From: Leadbetterella sp040829825 | Lineage (GTDB): Bacteria > Bacteroidota > Bacteroidia > Cytophagales > Spirosomataceae | Direction: 5' to 3' (one strand) | NCBI RefSeq assembly: GCF_040829825.1 | Contig: NZ_JBFOLH010000017.1 | DNA length: 64,000 bases | Shown here: in pieces, positions 26,900 to 36,270 of the stretch | Numbering within the stretch: position 1 is the stretch's first letter | Layout of the letters: each line of letters opens with the position of its first letter | Program-made: the position numbers and the translations under genes | Notes under the pieces: generated by a model | The model's database searches: none | Told to the model about the DNA's origin: nothing | What the model saw: the letters and a program-made list of their open reading frames with translations, nothing else

Positions 26900-28351
26900 T
26901 TATTCCCACCAGATTTTAGAATCCTGTGTGTAGGAACCACTTACCCTGGCCACTGCTGCATCAACGCTTTCCTTGTTGGTTGTGTATTCACCCGCAGCAT
27001 ACAGGTACCTGTGAGGAATCTGCTTGGATGTGCTTACGGCATCAGGAGCAGGAGTCAGCTGCGGATAACCGGTTTTTCTCCAGATATTCCAGCCCTGCAA
27101 ACCATCAGGATAAGAAGCCAGGTAGCGCTGTATAGCGATATTTTTCTTATTGGCAGCAGCACCGGCAGCACCTACAGCTACCGTAGTCTGGGCAAAATAC
27201 GTATTGGCAGGAGCTGCAACACCCCATTGCTCAAAGGAGAGCTCAATCCCTTTTTTGTACACTTCGCTCAGGTTCTCAGTAGTCCAGCCCAAGTCTGCAG
27301 CTTCCGCTCTTGCCAGGTAGGCCTGGGCTGCTGTAATAATGTAAACAGAACTGGCCGCACCGCGCAGGTCGCCTCTCAATACTCTTGCCCATTTGGGGTT
27401 AGAAGAAGTAAAGGCTTCTGCTTTAGACCGCTCTACTCCGTAAGGGGTACCGATATCCGAAGATTCACTGGTAGCTGCAACGCCCTGCTCTTCGGTAGCT
27501 CCACCAAAAGCAACTTGCCTTCCGTCATTGAGGCTACTGGTCAAAGACGTCATAGGAGCGCTTTGAGCAACGTCTCTCCGGCCGTTATACAGCGAAAAAT
27601 ACGACGAAGGGAAGTTTCCTCCGGGAAAATTCAGCTTGAAATTCTGGCTGTTGGTCGTGATAATCCCGGCCGGGTCAGTCAAAGCGGCTTTGAATTCGGC
27701 AGCTGCATAACCGTTGGCGTCCGGGTATTTGTTAGAGAGCTGCAGTGCCATGAGCATACGCATAGTGTTGGCGGTTCTTTTCCAGGCGGCCACATCCCCT
27801 CCGTAAACCAGGTCTCCGGTGATCAGGCTGCCGTCAAACAGGGCGTTGGCATCTTTCAATGCCTGGATCATCCCCTTGTAGACCTCTTCCTGCGTATCGT
27901 ATTTGGGCCGGGCAACAGAAGCTCCCTGAAGAGCCTCGCTGTAAGGAATATCTCCCCAGCGATCGGTAACGGTCCAGAAGATGTACTGCTGGAGAATTTT
28001 GGCCACGGCAGACATGCTGTTGCTTTTATCCTGGATGATGATATTCTGGAGATCATACAGAGACCGGTTGTAGATCAGGCTAAAATCTGACTGGGTATTG
28101 GCATACAATGATGCGCTTGAATACTGCGTCTCTGAAAAGTACTGGCAAAAGTAACCGGGGTTGGCTAAAAAAGCATGAACACCGATCCCCGTCTGCGAAT
28201 CTGCAATGGCATTGGAGAGAAGTGCCCCCACAATGGGCGTAGTCGTCGCTGCCGGGTTGTCATTCAAATCACCAAAGTCCGAGAACAGGTCACACGAAGT
28301 AAGTCCTGCGGTCATTAGTGAGGTCAATATATAATAACGAATTTTTTTCAT
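26900..28351 (-). CDS. SusD-like (SusD_2 type) lipoprotein
   Basis: 483 residues; signal peptide and lipobox GLTSC. The opening FGDLNDNPAATTTPIVGALLSNAI and the segment TDRWGDIPYSEALQG mark the SusD_2 (PF12771) branch, as does LLMALQLSNKYPDANGY. The end INIWRKTGYPQLTPAPDA is typical. It sits 33 bp after its SusC and 30 bp before the DUF1735 gene. SusD_2 members are often in loci for peptides or host glycans; the substrate here is not evident. Confidence 0.92.
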   Translation of the reverse strand: MKKIRYYILTSLMTAGLTSCDLFSDFGDLNDNPAATTTPIVGALLSNAIADSQTGIGVHAFLANPGYFCQYFSETQYSSASLYANTQSDFSLIYNRSLYDLQNIIIQDKSNSMSAVAKILQQYIFWTVTDRWGDIPYSEALQGASVARPKYDTQEEVYKGMIQALKDANALFDGSLITGDLVYGGDVAAWKRTANTMRMLMALQLSNKYPDANGYAAAEFKAALTDPAGIITTNSQNFKLNFPGGNFPSSYFSLYNGRRDVAQSAPMTSLTSSLNDGRQVAFGGATEEQGVAATSESSDIGTPYGVERSKAEAFTSSNPKWARVLRGDLRGAASSVYIITAAQAYLARAEAADLGWTTENLSEVYKKGIELSFEQWGVAAPANTYFAQTTVAVGAAGAAANKKNIAIQRYLASYPDGLQGWNIWRKTGYPQLTPAPDAVSTSKQIPHRYLYAAGEYTTNKESVDAAVARVSGSYTQDSKIWWE

Positions 28352-28384
28352 AACATATTTCTTAATAAAGTCATTTAGTGTTTT

Positions 28385-31300
28385 TTAGAAACCAATTCTA
28401 AGATTAACCCCTAAGCTTCTTGTTCCGGGTAACTGTCCTCTTTCTCCATAGGTAGCGCTGATTTCTGATGGATCAAAATCCTTGGATTTTGCATAGATAA
28501 GCAGCGGGTTCCTGGATACTACAGAGATGGTAGCATTATTGAAGTATCTGGCAAGACCCAGCTTTGCTACAGGTACGGAGTAACCTATCGACAGCTCTCT
28601 CAGCTTAATGAAGGTCAGGTCATAGATGTAGTCGTCGCCAATATTATTGTCAATGGTACCCTGGAAATAATCTCTTGCTTCCACGTAGTAATCAACCGGC
28701 TTGCCTTCGGCATTCACCCCGAAAACATGTACTCCGCCACCATCGGCAACGGCATCACGAATAGGATTGCCTTTGTCGTTTACAGTAGCTGTTCTGGCTG
28801 TAAGACCACTATAAGAACCCCATTGTTGCGACAGGGAATAGAATTTACCGCCGAACTGGTAGTCAAAGTTTACGTTCACATGGAAGTTTTTCAATACGGT
28901 CAGTGAGTTTTGGAGACCTCCGGTATATCTTGGAAGCACACTTCCGAAATATTGGTTACCTTCTCTTACAAATGAACCGTCATCGTTCAGAACGGGCTGT
29001 CCGTTAATTCTTTTCATACCGTTACCGTACAACTGGCCCCACCTTTTTCCTTCGGAGTGTACCTGGTAAGGGAAACCGGTACCCCATGCAGCGCCTACGT
29101 TAGCGGTTTGGGTAACCCCGTATTCCGGGCTCAGCTCTACCACGTCGTTTTCGATCAGGTCAGCATAGTTGAAATTGGCATTCCATTTCAGGTAAGGCAG
29201 GTTCAGGATCTGGGCTTTCAGGCTAATCTCGATCCCTTTCTTCGTGATTTTACCGATGTTGGTCAATAAAGAGCTGAATCCACTGGCACTGTTAATGGTC
29301 AGGGCATATGGGAAGCCCACTTCGGTACCGTCCCAGTACGTAAAGTTGATCCCGTATTTACCTCTCAGGAATTCGAGGTCGATACCTGCTTCTTTTTGCT
29401 GGCTTACTGCCCCGTGAATGTTCGGATCTACTACCTGGTCAGGTGTGTTCATCAGGAAGTTGCTTCCCCATTTGAACTGGTTCACACTGTAGGCCATGCC
29501 CGGATAACGGTAGGCACCGAAAGTAGTTCCTGAACCCAGCGCCTGGGGAACCTCACCCCATGATGCTCTTACTTTACCCAGGCTCAGCCAGGGAAGGGCA
29601 CTCTTGGTGAACTCGCTGAAAACAAATGAGGCACCAAATGATTTAGAGAGCACATCGTTGTTATCGGGCGGTAAGGTAGAGTACCAGTCGTTCCGTAAGG
29701 TTCCGTTCAGGTACAGGAAGTTCCTGTAGCCTATTGCCAGTTTTCCGAATGCAGCGTTATAGGCTTCCGAGGTTCTGGAGTTCTCCTGTGTGGCCTGGTT
29801 AACCGAGTTGGAAAGGGCAAATAAGTTAGGTACGTTTAAGCCCTGGTTGGTGTTTCCTTTGTTCTCTTTGCTTACCCATTTGAAGAAGTCTGTACCTACC
29901 ATTGCATCGATATCAAAATCAGCTATTTTTTTCTTGTAGGTAGCGATGAGCTCAATGTTACGACGGTTGCTGTACGTAGTACCGGTAGAGTAGTAACCGT
30001 AGTTCCTTGAGTCGTTACCCTGGGTCTGGGTACCACTTTCGTTCAGTTCGCTACGGTATTTGTCTTCGTACCAGGTAGTATTCTGCTGTTTCCGGTAGGT
30101 AGCTCTCAGGTTGAGATCTTTGGTTACCTTATAGGTTAATGAAACATCTCCGAAAAGACGGTCTCTTACATTGGTCAGGTCAATCAGGTCGTAGTACGTA
30201 TAGAAGTTATACCAGTAGTTGGCTGCATAGAAACCTCTCGGGTTGGAAGCGTCATAGGCCGTTGGGTTAGATTTGTTCCAGCTGGCATAAATACCTTCCG
30301 GAGTTCTCAAATCTCTCAGCTCTTTCATGATGCCCATGTCCAGGTCACGGTGGTACCATTGGTTAAAAGACCCCGATGACTGGTTAGAGTAATCGTCATT
30401 GATCTGTCCGTTCAATCTTCTGTTGGTATAATTGATGTTGGCCGACAGCTCCAGTTTTTTAGAGATGTCGTACGTTGAGTTCAAGTTGATCGTATTTTTA
30501 GCCAGGCTGGAACCCGGGATCAGACCGTTGGTATAGTTGTTTCCGTAGGTCAGCTTGAACAGCATTTTTTCGGTAGCGTGATTAACGGTGATGCTGTTGT
30601 TCACAATTACACCTGTTTCGAAGAAGTCTCTGGAGTTGTCTTCCTGAGGTACCAGGCTGGCGGTCTGGTAGGAACGGCTGTGGCCTCCGTACCAGGCATA
30701 CCAGGGAATATACTCCTGACCTACCATCCGGGGACCCCAGCTGGCGTCATCCTGGTAATCGTGGTAGTATTTACCATCCAGTGCTTTCCATTCCACCGGA
30801 TCACCTTCTTTCCAGTTGTAACGGGTCATCGGGCCCGAGCCACCGGCATAGGAGTTCTGGTAGTTAGGCATGATGTAAACGTTATCAAACTGCACTCCAA
30901 GGTTTAAGGTTACCCCAAAGCCTTCCTGTCTTTTAGCCTTTTTCATGGTAATTACAATGGCACCGGCTGCAGCCTGTGAACCGAATTGCGCTGCTGCGGC
31001 AGGCCCCTGGAGAATAGAGATCGATTCGATGTCGTCATTGTTGATATCATCCACGTTGGGCAAAATGGTACCGTCTACCACATACAGGGCGCCGGGGCCT
31101 CCGCCGCTCAGGCCTGAGATACCTCTCAGACGAACTTCTGTCTGGCGACCCAGGGCAGCAGCCGACTGGCTTCTTACCTGGATACCGGCTACTTTACCGG
31201 CAAGGGCGCTGTTGAAGTCGTTCTGACGAATAGTGTTCAGCTGGTCACTGTTAATCACCTGTGCGCTGAAAGTAGTTGATCTGGCCGATTGCTGTGTTCC

Positions 31301-31633
31301 ATAAGCACCGGTCACTACCACCTCGGTAAGGTCGGTATTGGAAACTTCCAGGGTTACGTTAAGAACGCTCTGGTTTCCCACTGCTACTTCTTTGTCTTTG
31401 AAGCCGATAAAGGAGTAGATCAGGGTTGAATTTGAAGGTACGGTGAGCCTGTAGTTCCCGTCCTCGTTCGTGTAAGTTCCGTTGGTTGTACCTTTTACAA
31501 TCACTGAGACACCCGGAAGCGGGCTGTTATCCTCAGAAGACCTTACTGTACCTGAAATTGTCCGGGTCTGCGCATAAATCGTCCCCAAACCGAACAAAAT
31601 CATTCCGAAAAGTAGAAGTAGTCTTTTCTTCAT
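28385..31633 (-). CDS. SusC/RagA family TonB-linked outer-membrane transporter
   Basis: 1082 residues. Signal peptide (MKKRLLLLFGMILFGLGTIYA), carboxypeptidase-like domain (ISGTVRSSEDNSPLPGVSV), plug with EVVVTGAYGTQQSARS and FGSQAAAGAIVITMKKAK, and a barrel ending PGTRSLGVNLRIGF. No STN domain. First gene of a three-gene leftward operon (SusC, SusD_2, DUF1735). It lies next to, and in the same direction as, the other SusC operon, but the two differ enough that recent duplication is unlikely. Confidence 0.95.
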   Translation of the reverse strand: MKKRLLLLFGMILFGLGTIYAQTRTISGTVRSSEDNSPLPGVSVIVKGTTNGTYTNEDGNYRLTVPSNSTLIYSFIGFKDKEVAVGNQSVLNVTLEVSNTDLTEVVVTGAYGTQQSARSTTFSAQVINSDQLNTIRQNDFNSALAGKVAGIQVRSQSAAALGRQTEVRLRGISGLSGGGPGALYVVDGTILPNVDDINNDDIESISILQGPAAAAQFGSQAAAGAIVITMKKAKRQEGFGVTLNLGVQFDNVYIMPNYQNSYAGGSGPMTRYNWKEGDPVEWKALDGKYYHDYQDDASWGPRMVGQEYIPWYAWYGGHSRSYQTASLVPQEDNSRDFFETGVIVNNSITVNHATEKMLFKLTYGNNYTNGLIPGSSLAKNTINLNSTYDISKKLELSANINYTNRRLNGQINDDYSNQSSGSFNQWYHRDLDMGIMKELRDLRTPEGIYASWNKSNPTAYDASNPRGFYAANYWYNFYTYYDLIDLTNVRDRLFGDVSLTYKVTKDLNLRATYRKQQNTTWYEDKYRSELNESGTQTQGNDSRNYGYYSTGTTYSNRRNIELIATYKKKIADFDIDAMVGTDFFKWVSKENKGNTNQGLNVPNLFALSNSVNQATQENSRTSEAYNAAFGKLAIGYRNFLYLNGTLRNDWYSTLPPDNNDVLSKSFGASFVFSEFTKSALPWLSLGKVRASWGEVPQALGSGTTFGAYRYPGMAYSVNQFKWGSNFLMNTPDQVVDPNIHGAVSQQKEAGIDLEFLRGKYGINFTYWDGTEVGFPYALTINSASGFSSLLTNIGKITKKGIEISLKAQILNLPYLKWNANFNYADLIENDVVELSPEYGVTQTANVGAAWGTGFPYQVHSEGKRWGQLYGNGMKRINGQPVLNDDGSFVREGNQYFGSVLPRYTGGLQNSLTVLKNFHVNVNFDYQFGGKFYSLSQQWGSYSGLTARTATVNDKGNPIRDAVADGGGVHVFGVNAEGKPVDYYVEARDYFQGTIDNNIGDDYIYDLTFIKLRELSIGYSVPVAKLGLARYFNNATISVVSRNPLLIYAKSKDFDPSEISATYGERGQLPGTRSLGVNLRIGF

Positions 31634-32021
31634 AAGTTAAAAAATTATTAATTTAGTTTGATTCGGGGTCAATTTCTAATAAAAAAAATTATTATGCAAG
31701 CATATTATTAAAATACCATTAAAAAACTGTAAAAACAATAATTGGTTTGGCAATAAATTTATTCCTTAGAATAATAGTTTGTTCGGGTTGGTTTTTTGTA
31801 ATAAGAATTATGGTAAAGGGTAGGTTTTGTAGAATTATTTATATTATCTTTCGGGCCACCGGGCCACCTATAGAGCTGTTTAAGTAGTGGGCTGTTTTAC
31901 AGGTTCCTATCGTTTTTCTGCGGTGATTTCCGATGAAAATAAAGCGTGATAATTCAAACCCGCATAGCAGGGAGGGAATCCTGCTATGGAGCGGTGGAAC
32001 GATTTTTTTATTTGAAAAGTA
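31634..32021. other. Intergenic region, AT-rich SusC leader and hairpin
   Basis: 388 bp without a gene. The first 180 bp next to the SusC start are very AT-rich and must hold its promoter, but I see no good TTTG-N20-TAnnTTTG match. An inverted repeat CATAGCAGG / CCTGCTATG (31963-31971 and 31980-31988) may terminate the gldH transcript coming from the right. Confidence 0.6.
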
Positions 32022-32504
32022 TTACTGAGGGTTCCGTATAACCTCCACCCCGATAGACATAATGCCGGTCAGCGGATCAGGACGCATGTTGTGGCTGAGG
32101 ATCCAGCGGTATTTTCCCGGCTTCGAAAATTTCATGGCCTGCAGCTTGGGCGCCTGGATACGGCAGTCAAAGATATCCCCCATGCCGTCACCGTAGGGTT
32201 TTCCTGACTTTTCATCAAAGAGAATGACCTCGTCCATAGAACCTGACAGCAGGTTGCCGCTGCTGTCTACCAGCTTCTGCTGGAGATACAGGTTGTAAAA
32301 GGGGTAGGAGATACTGTTTCTTACCAGGTAATTGAAGCGGTATGTGGGTGCGGTGTCGGTAATGGTGAATTCAAAGGTCTGCTTGTGTGCAATCAGCCAC
32401 TCGTTTTTGGGGAAATCACGTATTTCTTTGAAGTCGCTGCTTTTTTTACAGGTAGCTGCAACTAAAAAGAGGAGCAGTACGCTCACAGGAGTGATAGATT
32501 TCAT
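32022..32504 (-). CDS. gldH: Gliding motility lipoprotein GldH
   Basis: 160 residues with a lipoprotein signal and lipobox VAATC (Cys19). The pattern FPKNEWLIAHKQTFEFTITD, NYLVRNSISYPFYNLYLQ and MKFSKPGKYRWILSHNMR is that of GldH, one of the lipoproteins needed for gliding and linked to the type IX secretion machinery. It is 7 bp after the RicT-like gene, a pairing common in Bacteroidota. Its presence fits the T9SS-tailed proteins in this window. Confidence 0.88.
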   Translation of the reverse strand: MKSITPVSVLLLFLVAATCKKSSDFKEIRDFPKNEWLIAHKQTFEFTITDTAPTYRFNYLVRNSISYPFYNLYLQQKLVDSSGNLLSGSMDEVILFDEKSGKPYGDGMGDIFDCRIQAPKLQAMKFSKPGKYRWILSHNMRPDPLTGIMSIGVEVIRNPQ

Positions 32505-32511
32505 GATCCGC

Positions 32512-33786
32512 TTATGATTTAGGTTTCTCGCCGCCGCCGGGCTTTCTGAATTTCCGTCGTTTTTTATTTTTGGCTCCGGCCTCCGGTGAACCCTCCTGCT
32601 GAGGCGCGGGTGCGGCCTGGGGTTTGGCTTTTGCTTCGGGGCGGGGAGCCGGGGCTACCGCTTTGGGAGCTGCTCCGGTCTTGCTTTTCTTTTTACTTTT
32701 CTTGTATTTTTTGTCAAGCCGCTCCAGATCTGTATTGATAGAGGCGGTTTTTACCTCGGGTACATCGGCCAGCTCCATCAGGTTTTCCAGTCCTACCGGT
32801 TTTTTGCCTTCGGCATTCATTTTCTGGATGTCGGCTACCTGGCTGCAGGGAATAGGATACCAGTTGGTGTCGTCAGGGTAGCTGAACCACATGATCCGCC
32901 TGAAAATATCTGTTTTCTGAAGGGTGGCGTTTCCTTTTTCTGTTTTGAGGGGCTTGTCTACGGCGGGTATGCCCCGGATGGCATCAATATAGGTTTCCAG
33001 CTCGTAGTTCAGGCAGCATTTGAGGCGGCCGCACTGGCCCGATAGCTTGGCCGGGTTGAGCGAAAGGTTCTGGTACCGGGCGGCTGCCGTAGGAATGGCT
33101 TTGAAGTCGGTCAGCCAGGTAGAGCAGCAGAGCTCACGCCCGCACGAGCCTATGCCTCCCAAACGGCCGGCTTCCTGCCGCAGGCTGATCTGGCGCATTT
33201 CTATCCGCACCTTAAATTCGGAGGCCAGCATTTTAATAAGCTCCCGGAAATCCACGCGGTCATCGGCCGAGTAGTAGAAGGTGGCTTTGGAGTTATCCGA
33301 CTGGAATTCTACTTCTGAAAGCTTAAGGTTCAGCTTGAGCTCTTTGCAGATCTCCCGGGTACGATACATGGTAGGGAGGTCACGGTTGATGGCCTGGGTA
33401 TGTTTTTCCAGGTCTTTTTCCGTAGCCAGGCGGTGAATCACCCGTAGCTCGGAGGTATCGTGTATGCCTTTTTTGAGCAATTGAAGCCTGACCAGCTCGC
33501 CCTGCAGCGACACGTGGCCGATGTGATAACCCGAGGCCATTTCACACACCACAAAGTCGCCGGTGTGCAGCTCTATATCCTGCTTATTGATAAAGTATTC
33601 TTTTCTTCCCCCTTTGAACTTTATTTCTACTACTTTGTAGGTGGGCTTCCCGAAGTTCATGCCCGAGAGCCAGTCAAAGGAATTCATTTTGTTGCATCCG
33701 CCCGAAGAGCATCCACCGCTGCCGCATCCGGAAACGAGAGTACCTATACTACCACAGCTTCCTGAAGAACACTGTCCACATGCCAT
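32512..33786 (-). CDS. PSP1 / RicT-like regulatory iron-sulfur protein
   Basis: 424 residues. The N-terminus is an unusual Cys/Gly/Ser stretch with cysteines at 3, 6, 11, 21, 26 and 31. The PSP1 core follows (VVEIKFKGGRKEYF, then FVVCEMASGYHIGHV), with the conserved cysteine clusters GGIGSCGRELCCSTW and SGQCGRLKCCLNYE that in RicT (YaaT) bind an iron-sulfur cluster. In Bacillus RicT belongs to the Y-complex controlling RNA processing. The last 85 residues are a Lys/Ala/Pro-rich disordered tail. Located directly upstream of gldH. Confidence 0.87.
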   Translation of the reverse strand: MACGQCSSGSCGSIGTLVSGCGSGGCSSGGCNKMNSFDWLSGMNFGKPTYKVVEIKFKGGRKEYFINKQDIELHTGDFVVCEMASGYHIGHVSLQGELVRLQLLKKGIHDTSELRVIHRLATEKDLEKHTQAINRDLPTMYRTREICKELKLNLKLSEVEFQSDNSKATFYYSADDRVDFRELIKMLASEFKVRIEMRQISLRQEAGRLGGIGSCGRELCCSTWLTDFKAIPTAAARYQNLSLNPAKLSGQCGRLKCCLNYELETYIDAIRGIPAVDKPLKTEKGNATLQKTDIFRRIMWFSYPDDTNWYPIPCSQVADIQKMNAEGKKPVGLENLMELADVPEVKTASINTDLERLDKKYKKSKKKSKTGAAPKAVAPAPRPEAKAKPQAAPAPQQEGSPEAGAKNKKRRKFRKPGGGEKPKS

Positions 33787-33957
33787 ACCATCTATATTTA
33801 TACTGTTTATCAGGCATTAATCCCGTTAAACAGGTCAGATCCGAGAATAAATAAGTCCATTGATTTCCCCTTAAACCGCCCCCCGCAGCTGCCTCGCCCA
33901 AGAGAGGAAAATAGCGCCGGTCCGCTGGAATTAACGGGTATTCAATAACAAATTTAA

Positions 33958-35247
33958 TTATTTATTTACATATTTTTGTAAATCCTGTCCAATATCTTTT
34001 CTGTAATACCGGTTTTTGAATTTTACTTTTTTCGCCATTTTCTGTGATTTCCGGATGGCGGAAGCCATTGTACGGCCCATCCCGGTAAGGGCAATGACGC
34101 GTCCGCCATTGGTGACGGTAACCTGGTCACGCAGGCTTGTGCCGGCATGAAAGATAACGGTATCTTTGTCTGCTTCGGGGATTTCCATGACATCTCCTTT
34201 TTGATAATCGCCGGGATAACCTCCGGCCACAACCATGGATGTTACTGCATAGCGCGGGTAAACGGCCAGGCGTATTTTATCGAGCTTACCCAGGGCAGCA
34301 GCCTGGAAGATCCGGACCAGGTCTGTTTTGATCCGGGGCATGACCACTTCTGTTTCGGGGTCGCCCATGCGAACATTGTATTCGATCACCTGTGGATTGC
34401 CTCCGTCGTTCATCAGCCCGATGAAGAGGAAGCCCACATACCGGATGCCTTCCTCTTTCAGCCCTTTCAGCGTGGGCACCACCACCTGTTCTTCTACTTT
34501 GCGGAGAAAGGCGGCGTCAGCAAACGGGACAGGCGACACTGCACCCATGCCGCCGGTGTTCAGGCCGGTGTCGCCTTCGCCTATGCGTTTGTAGTCTTTG
34601 GCTTCGGGCAGCAGGAGATAGCCGGTGCCGTCTGTCAGGATAAAAACGGAGAGCTCTATGCCCTTCAGGAACTGCTCGATCAGCACCTTGCTGCCTGCCT
34701 GGCCGAATTTCCCGCCCTGCAGCATGTCGCGGAGGGTTTCCTGAGCTTCTGATACATCTTCAGTAATGATCACTCCCTTGCCCGCTGCCAGGCCGTCGGC
34801 TTTTAATACATAAGGACCGGGATTTTCCGCGATGTATTGCAGCCCGGCCTCCAGGGTTTCCGGAGTGAAGGTATGTGAGAATGCGGTAGGGATGCCGTAT
34901 TTATTCATGAACGCCTTGGAGAAGTCTTTGCTTCCCTCCAGGCGGGCACCGGCTGCGTCGGGACCAATGATCTTTACTTTTTTTAGTGACTTATCGCTGC
35001 GGAAAAAATCAACAATACCGTTCACCAGCGGGTCTTCAGGCCCTACAATCACCAGCTCTATCTGCTCGCTGAGAACCAGCTTTTTTATGCCTTCAAAGTC
35101 GTTTACTCCCAGGTTTACATTGGTGGCAATTTGCGCCGTACCGGCATTGCCCGGGGCTACAAAAAGCCGGGTACATTTCGGGCTTTGCGCCAGTTTCCAG
35201 GCAAATGCATGTTCCCTTCCGCCGGAACCTAAAACGAGGATGTTCAT
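33958..35247 (-). CDS. purD: Phosphoribosylamine-glycine ligase
   Basis: 429 residues, full length. PurD catalyses the second step of purine synthesis, ATP-dependent joining of glycine to phosphoribosylamine. Seen: N-terminal VLGSGGREHAFAWKL, GPEDPLVNGIVD, the ATP-grasp loop VLKADGLAAGKGVII and the metal/ATP segment EYNVRMGDPETEVVMPR. Transcribed alone from a promoter at 35271-35278. Confidence 0.96.
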   Translation of the reverse strand: MNILVLGSGGREHAFAWKLAQSPKCTRLFVAPGNAGTAQIATNVNLGVNDFEGIKKLVLSEQIELVIVGPEDPLVNGIVDFFRSDKSLKKVKIIGPDAAGARLEGSKDFSKAFMNKYGIPTAFSHTFTPETLEAGLQYIAENPGPYVLKADGLAAGKGVIITEDVSEAQETLRDMLQGGKFGQAGSKVLIEQFLKGIELSVFILTDGTGYLLLPEAKDYKRIGEGDTGLNTGGMGAVSPVPFADAAFLRKVEEQVVVPTLKGLKEEGIRYVGFLFIGLMNDGGNPQVIEYNVRMGDPETEVVMPRIKTDLVRIFQAAALGKLDKIRLAVYPRYAVTSMVVAGGYPGDYQKGDVMEIPEADKDTVIFHAGTSLRDQVTVTNGGRVIALTGMGRTMASAIRKSQKMAKKVKFKNRYYRKDIGQDLQKYVNK

Positions 35248-35270
35248 TCAGTCAGTTTGGTTTGAAGGGA

Positions 35271-35278
35271 CAAAAATA
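35271..35278 (-). promoter_or_regulatory. purD -7 promoter element
   Basis: TATTTTTG on the minus strand is an exact TAnnTTTG match 23 bases before the purD ATG. No clear -33 box. Confidence 0.5.
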
Positions 35279-35413
35279 GCTAAGACAGGGCTGAGATTTT
35301 ACATTTGACCGCATTTTCCGGCCGGCCGGCAGTAAAAAAAGGAAGATGTATGCAACTTTTCAGCGAAGTTGATGTCTATACGTTATATAATTTCAAAAAC
35401 AGGAATAAGTAAA

Positions 35414-36097
35414 ATGAAAAAGTTAATGTTACTGATGGCGCTGCTGTCTTTGGGATATATGGATAGCCGGGCGCAAAAGAAAAGTGTAAGAAAGTATAAG
35501 GTGGAAGAGAAGGTAAGTGCTGATAACCCCGACAAGAAGATTGTCAGGATCGAGAAGGATATTGACGGGAAAGTGGAGGTCATTGAAAGGGAAGTGGATA
35601 TTAAAGCCCCGCGGGCCCGGGTGTATACGTTCCGTGCTCCGGATAACCCCGAAGATACGCTGAAAGATGGTGAGCGGGTGCTGCGCTACGGTGACGGCTT
35701 CTCCTGGGAAGAGGATTTTCCGCGCTTGTCGGACCGATATAAGAGAAACCTGGACTCGTTTAAGTTCAATATGGAAGAGCTGGGGGACAGGCTAAACCGG
35801 GATTTTAGCAATTTTAACGGGAATTTTAATTTTTCGGACGGCTTTTCCCAGGTGAATGTGTTTACCAATAAGCCGGCCACTCACATCCTGAACCTGCGCT
35901 TTAAATCGTCGGAAAAAGGCCCGGTGACCATTTCTGTAGTGAACCTACAGGGAGACCTGGTGGTACGTGAGACCGTGGAGGATTTCAGCGGTGAGTATAT
36001 GGGGCAGCTGAACCTGAAAGAGGGTACAAAAGGTACGTTCTTCGTGATTATTTCGCAGGGAGATAAGGGGATCAGCAGGAAGGTGAAGGTGGAGTAG
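35414..36097 (+). CDS. Secreted protein with T9SS-like C-terminal domain
   Basis: 227 residues from the ATG at 35414 (MKKLMLLMALLSLGYMDSRA), which opens a signal peptide; an ATG 15 codons earlier is less likely. The middle is charged and rich in Lys, Asp and Asn (EKVSADNPDKKIVRIEKDIDG, then a region repeating phenylalanine and asparagine near 120-150). The last 70 residues (SSEKGPVTISVVNLQGDLV to SRKVKVE) resemble a T9SS type A sorting domain with a degenerate front. The function is unknown. Confidence 0.78.
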   Translation: MKKLMLLMALLSLGYMDSRAQKKSVRKYKVEEKVSADNPDKKIVRIEKDIDGKVEVIEREVDIKAPRARVYTFRAPDNPEDTLKDGERVLRYGDGFSWEEDFPRLSDRYKRNLDSFKFNMEELGDRLNRDFSNFNGNFNFSDGFSQVNVFTNKPATHILNLRFKSSEKGPVTISVVNLQGDLVVRETVEDFSGEYMGQLNLKEGTKGTFFVIISQGDKGISRKVKVE

Positions 36098-36102
36098 GGG
36101 AA

Positions 36103-36155
36103 GTGAACAGATAAAAGTGAAAAACTAAAAGTGGAAAGTGAAAGGCTAAAAGTTG
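36103..36155. repeat. Degenerate A/G-rich short repeat
   Basis: Imperfect copies of AAAAGTG and CTAAAAGT-type units follow the secreted-protein stop. It resembles, but is not identical to, the 7/14-bp repeats elsewhere in the window. Confidence 0.45.
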
Positions 36156-36229
36156 TTTGTGGTTTTATGGGTGAGGGGGTGATATAATACTTATCCGGCC
36201 GGGGTTAAGCGGCGCATAAGTGGAGATTG

Positions 36230-36260
36230 GCAGAGGTGGCGCAATCAGTGCCACCTCTGC
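36230..36260. terminator. Intergenic hairpin between convergent genes
   Basis: An 11-bp perfect stem (GCAGAGGTGGC / GCCACCTCTGC) with a 9-base loop sits 10 bp beyond the LEA-like stop. A T-run 12 bases to its right suggests it serves the rightward transcript, or both. Confidence 0.6.
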
Positions 36261-36270
36261 TAAAAGGTGC

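Noticed and set aside
27011..28090. 359-codon plus-strand frame opposite the SusD_2 gene.
   Set aside because: Antisense shadow of a clearly recognised SusD protein.
21108..31633. The two neighbouring SusC/D operons as a recent tandem duplication.
   Set aside because: The plug, barrel and SusD sequences differ widely and one SusD is of the SusD_2 branch, the other not.
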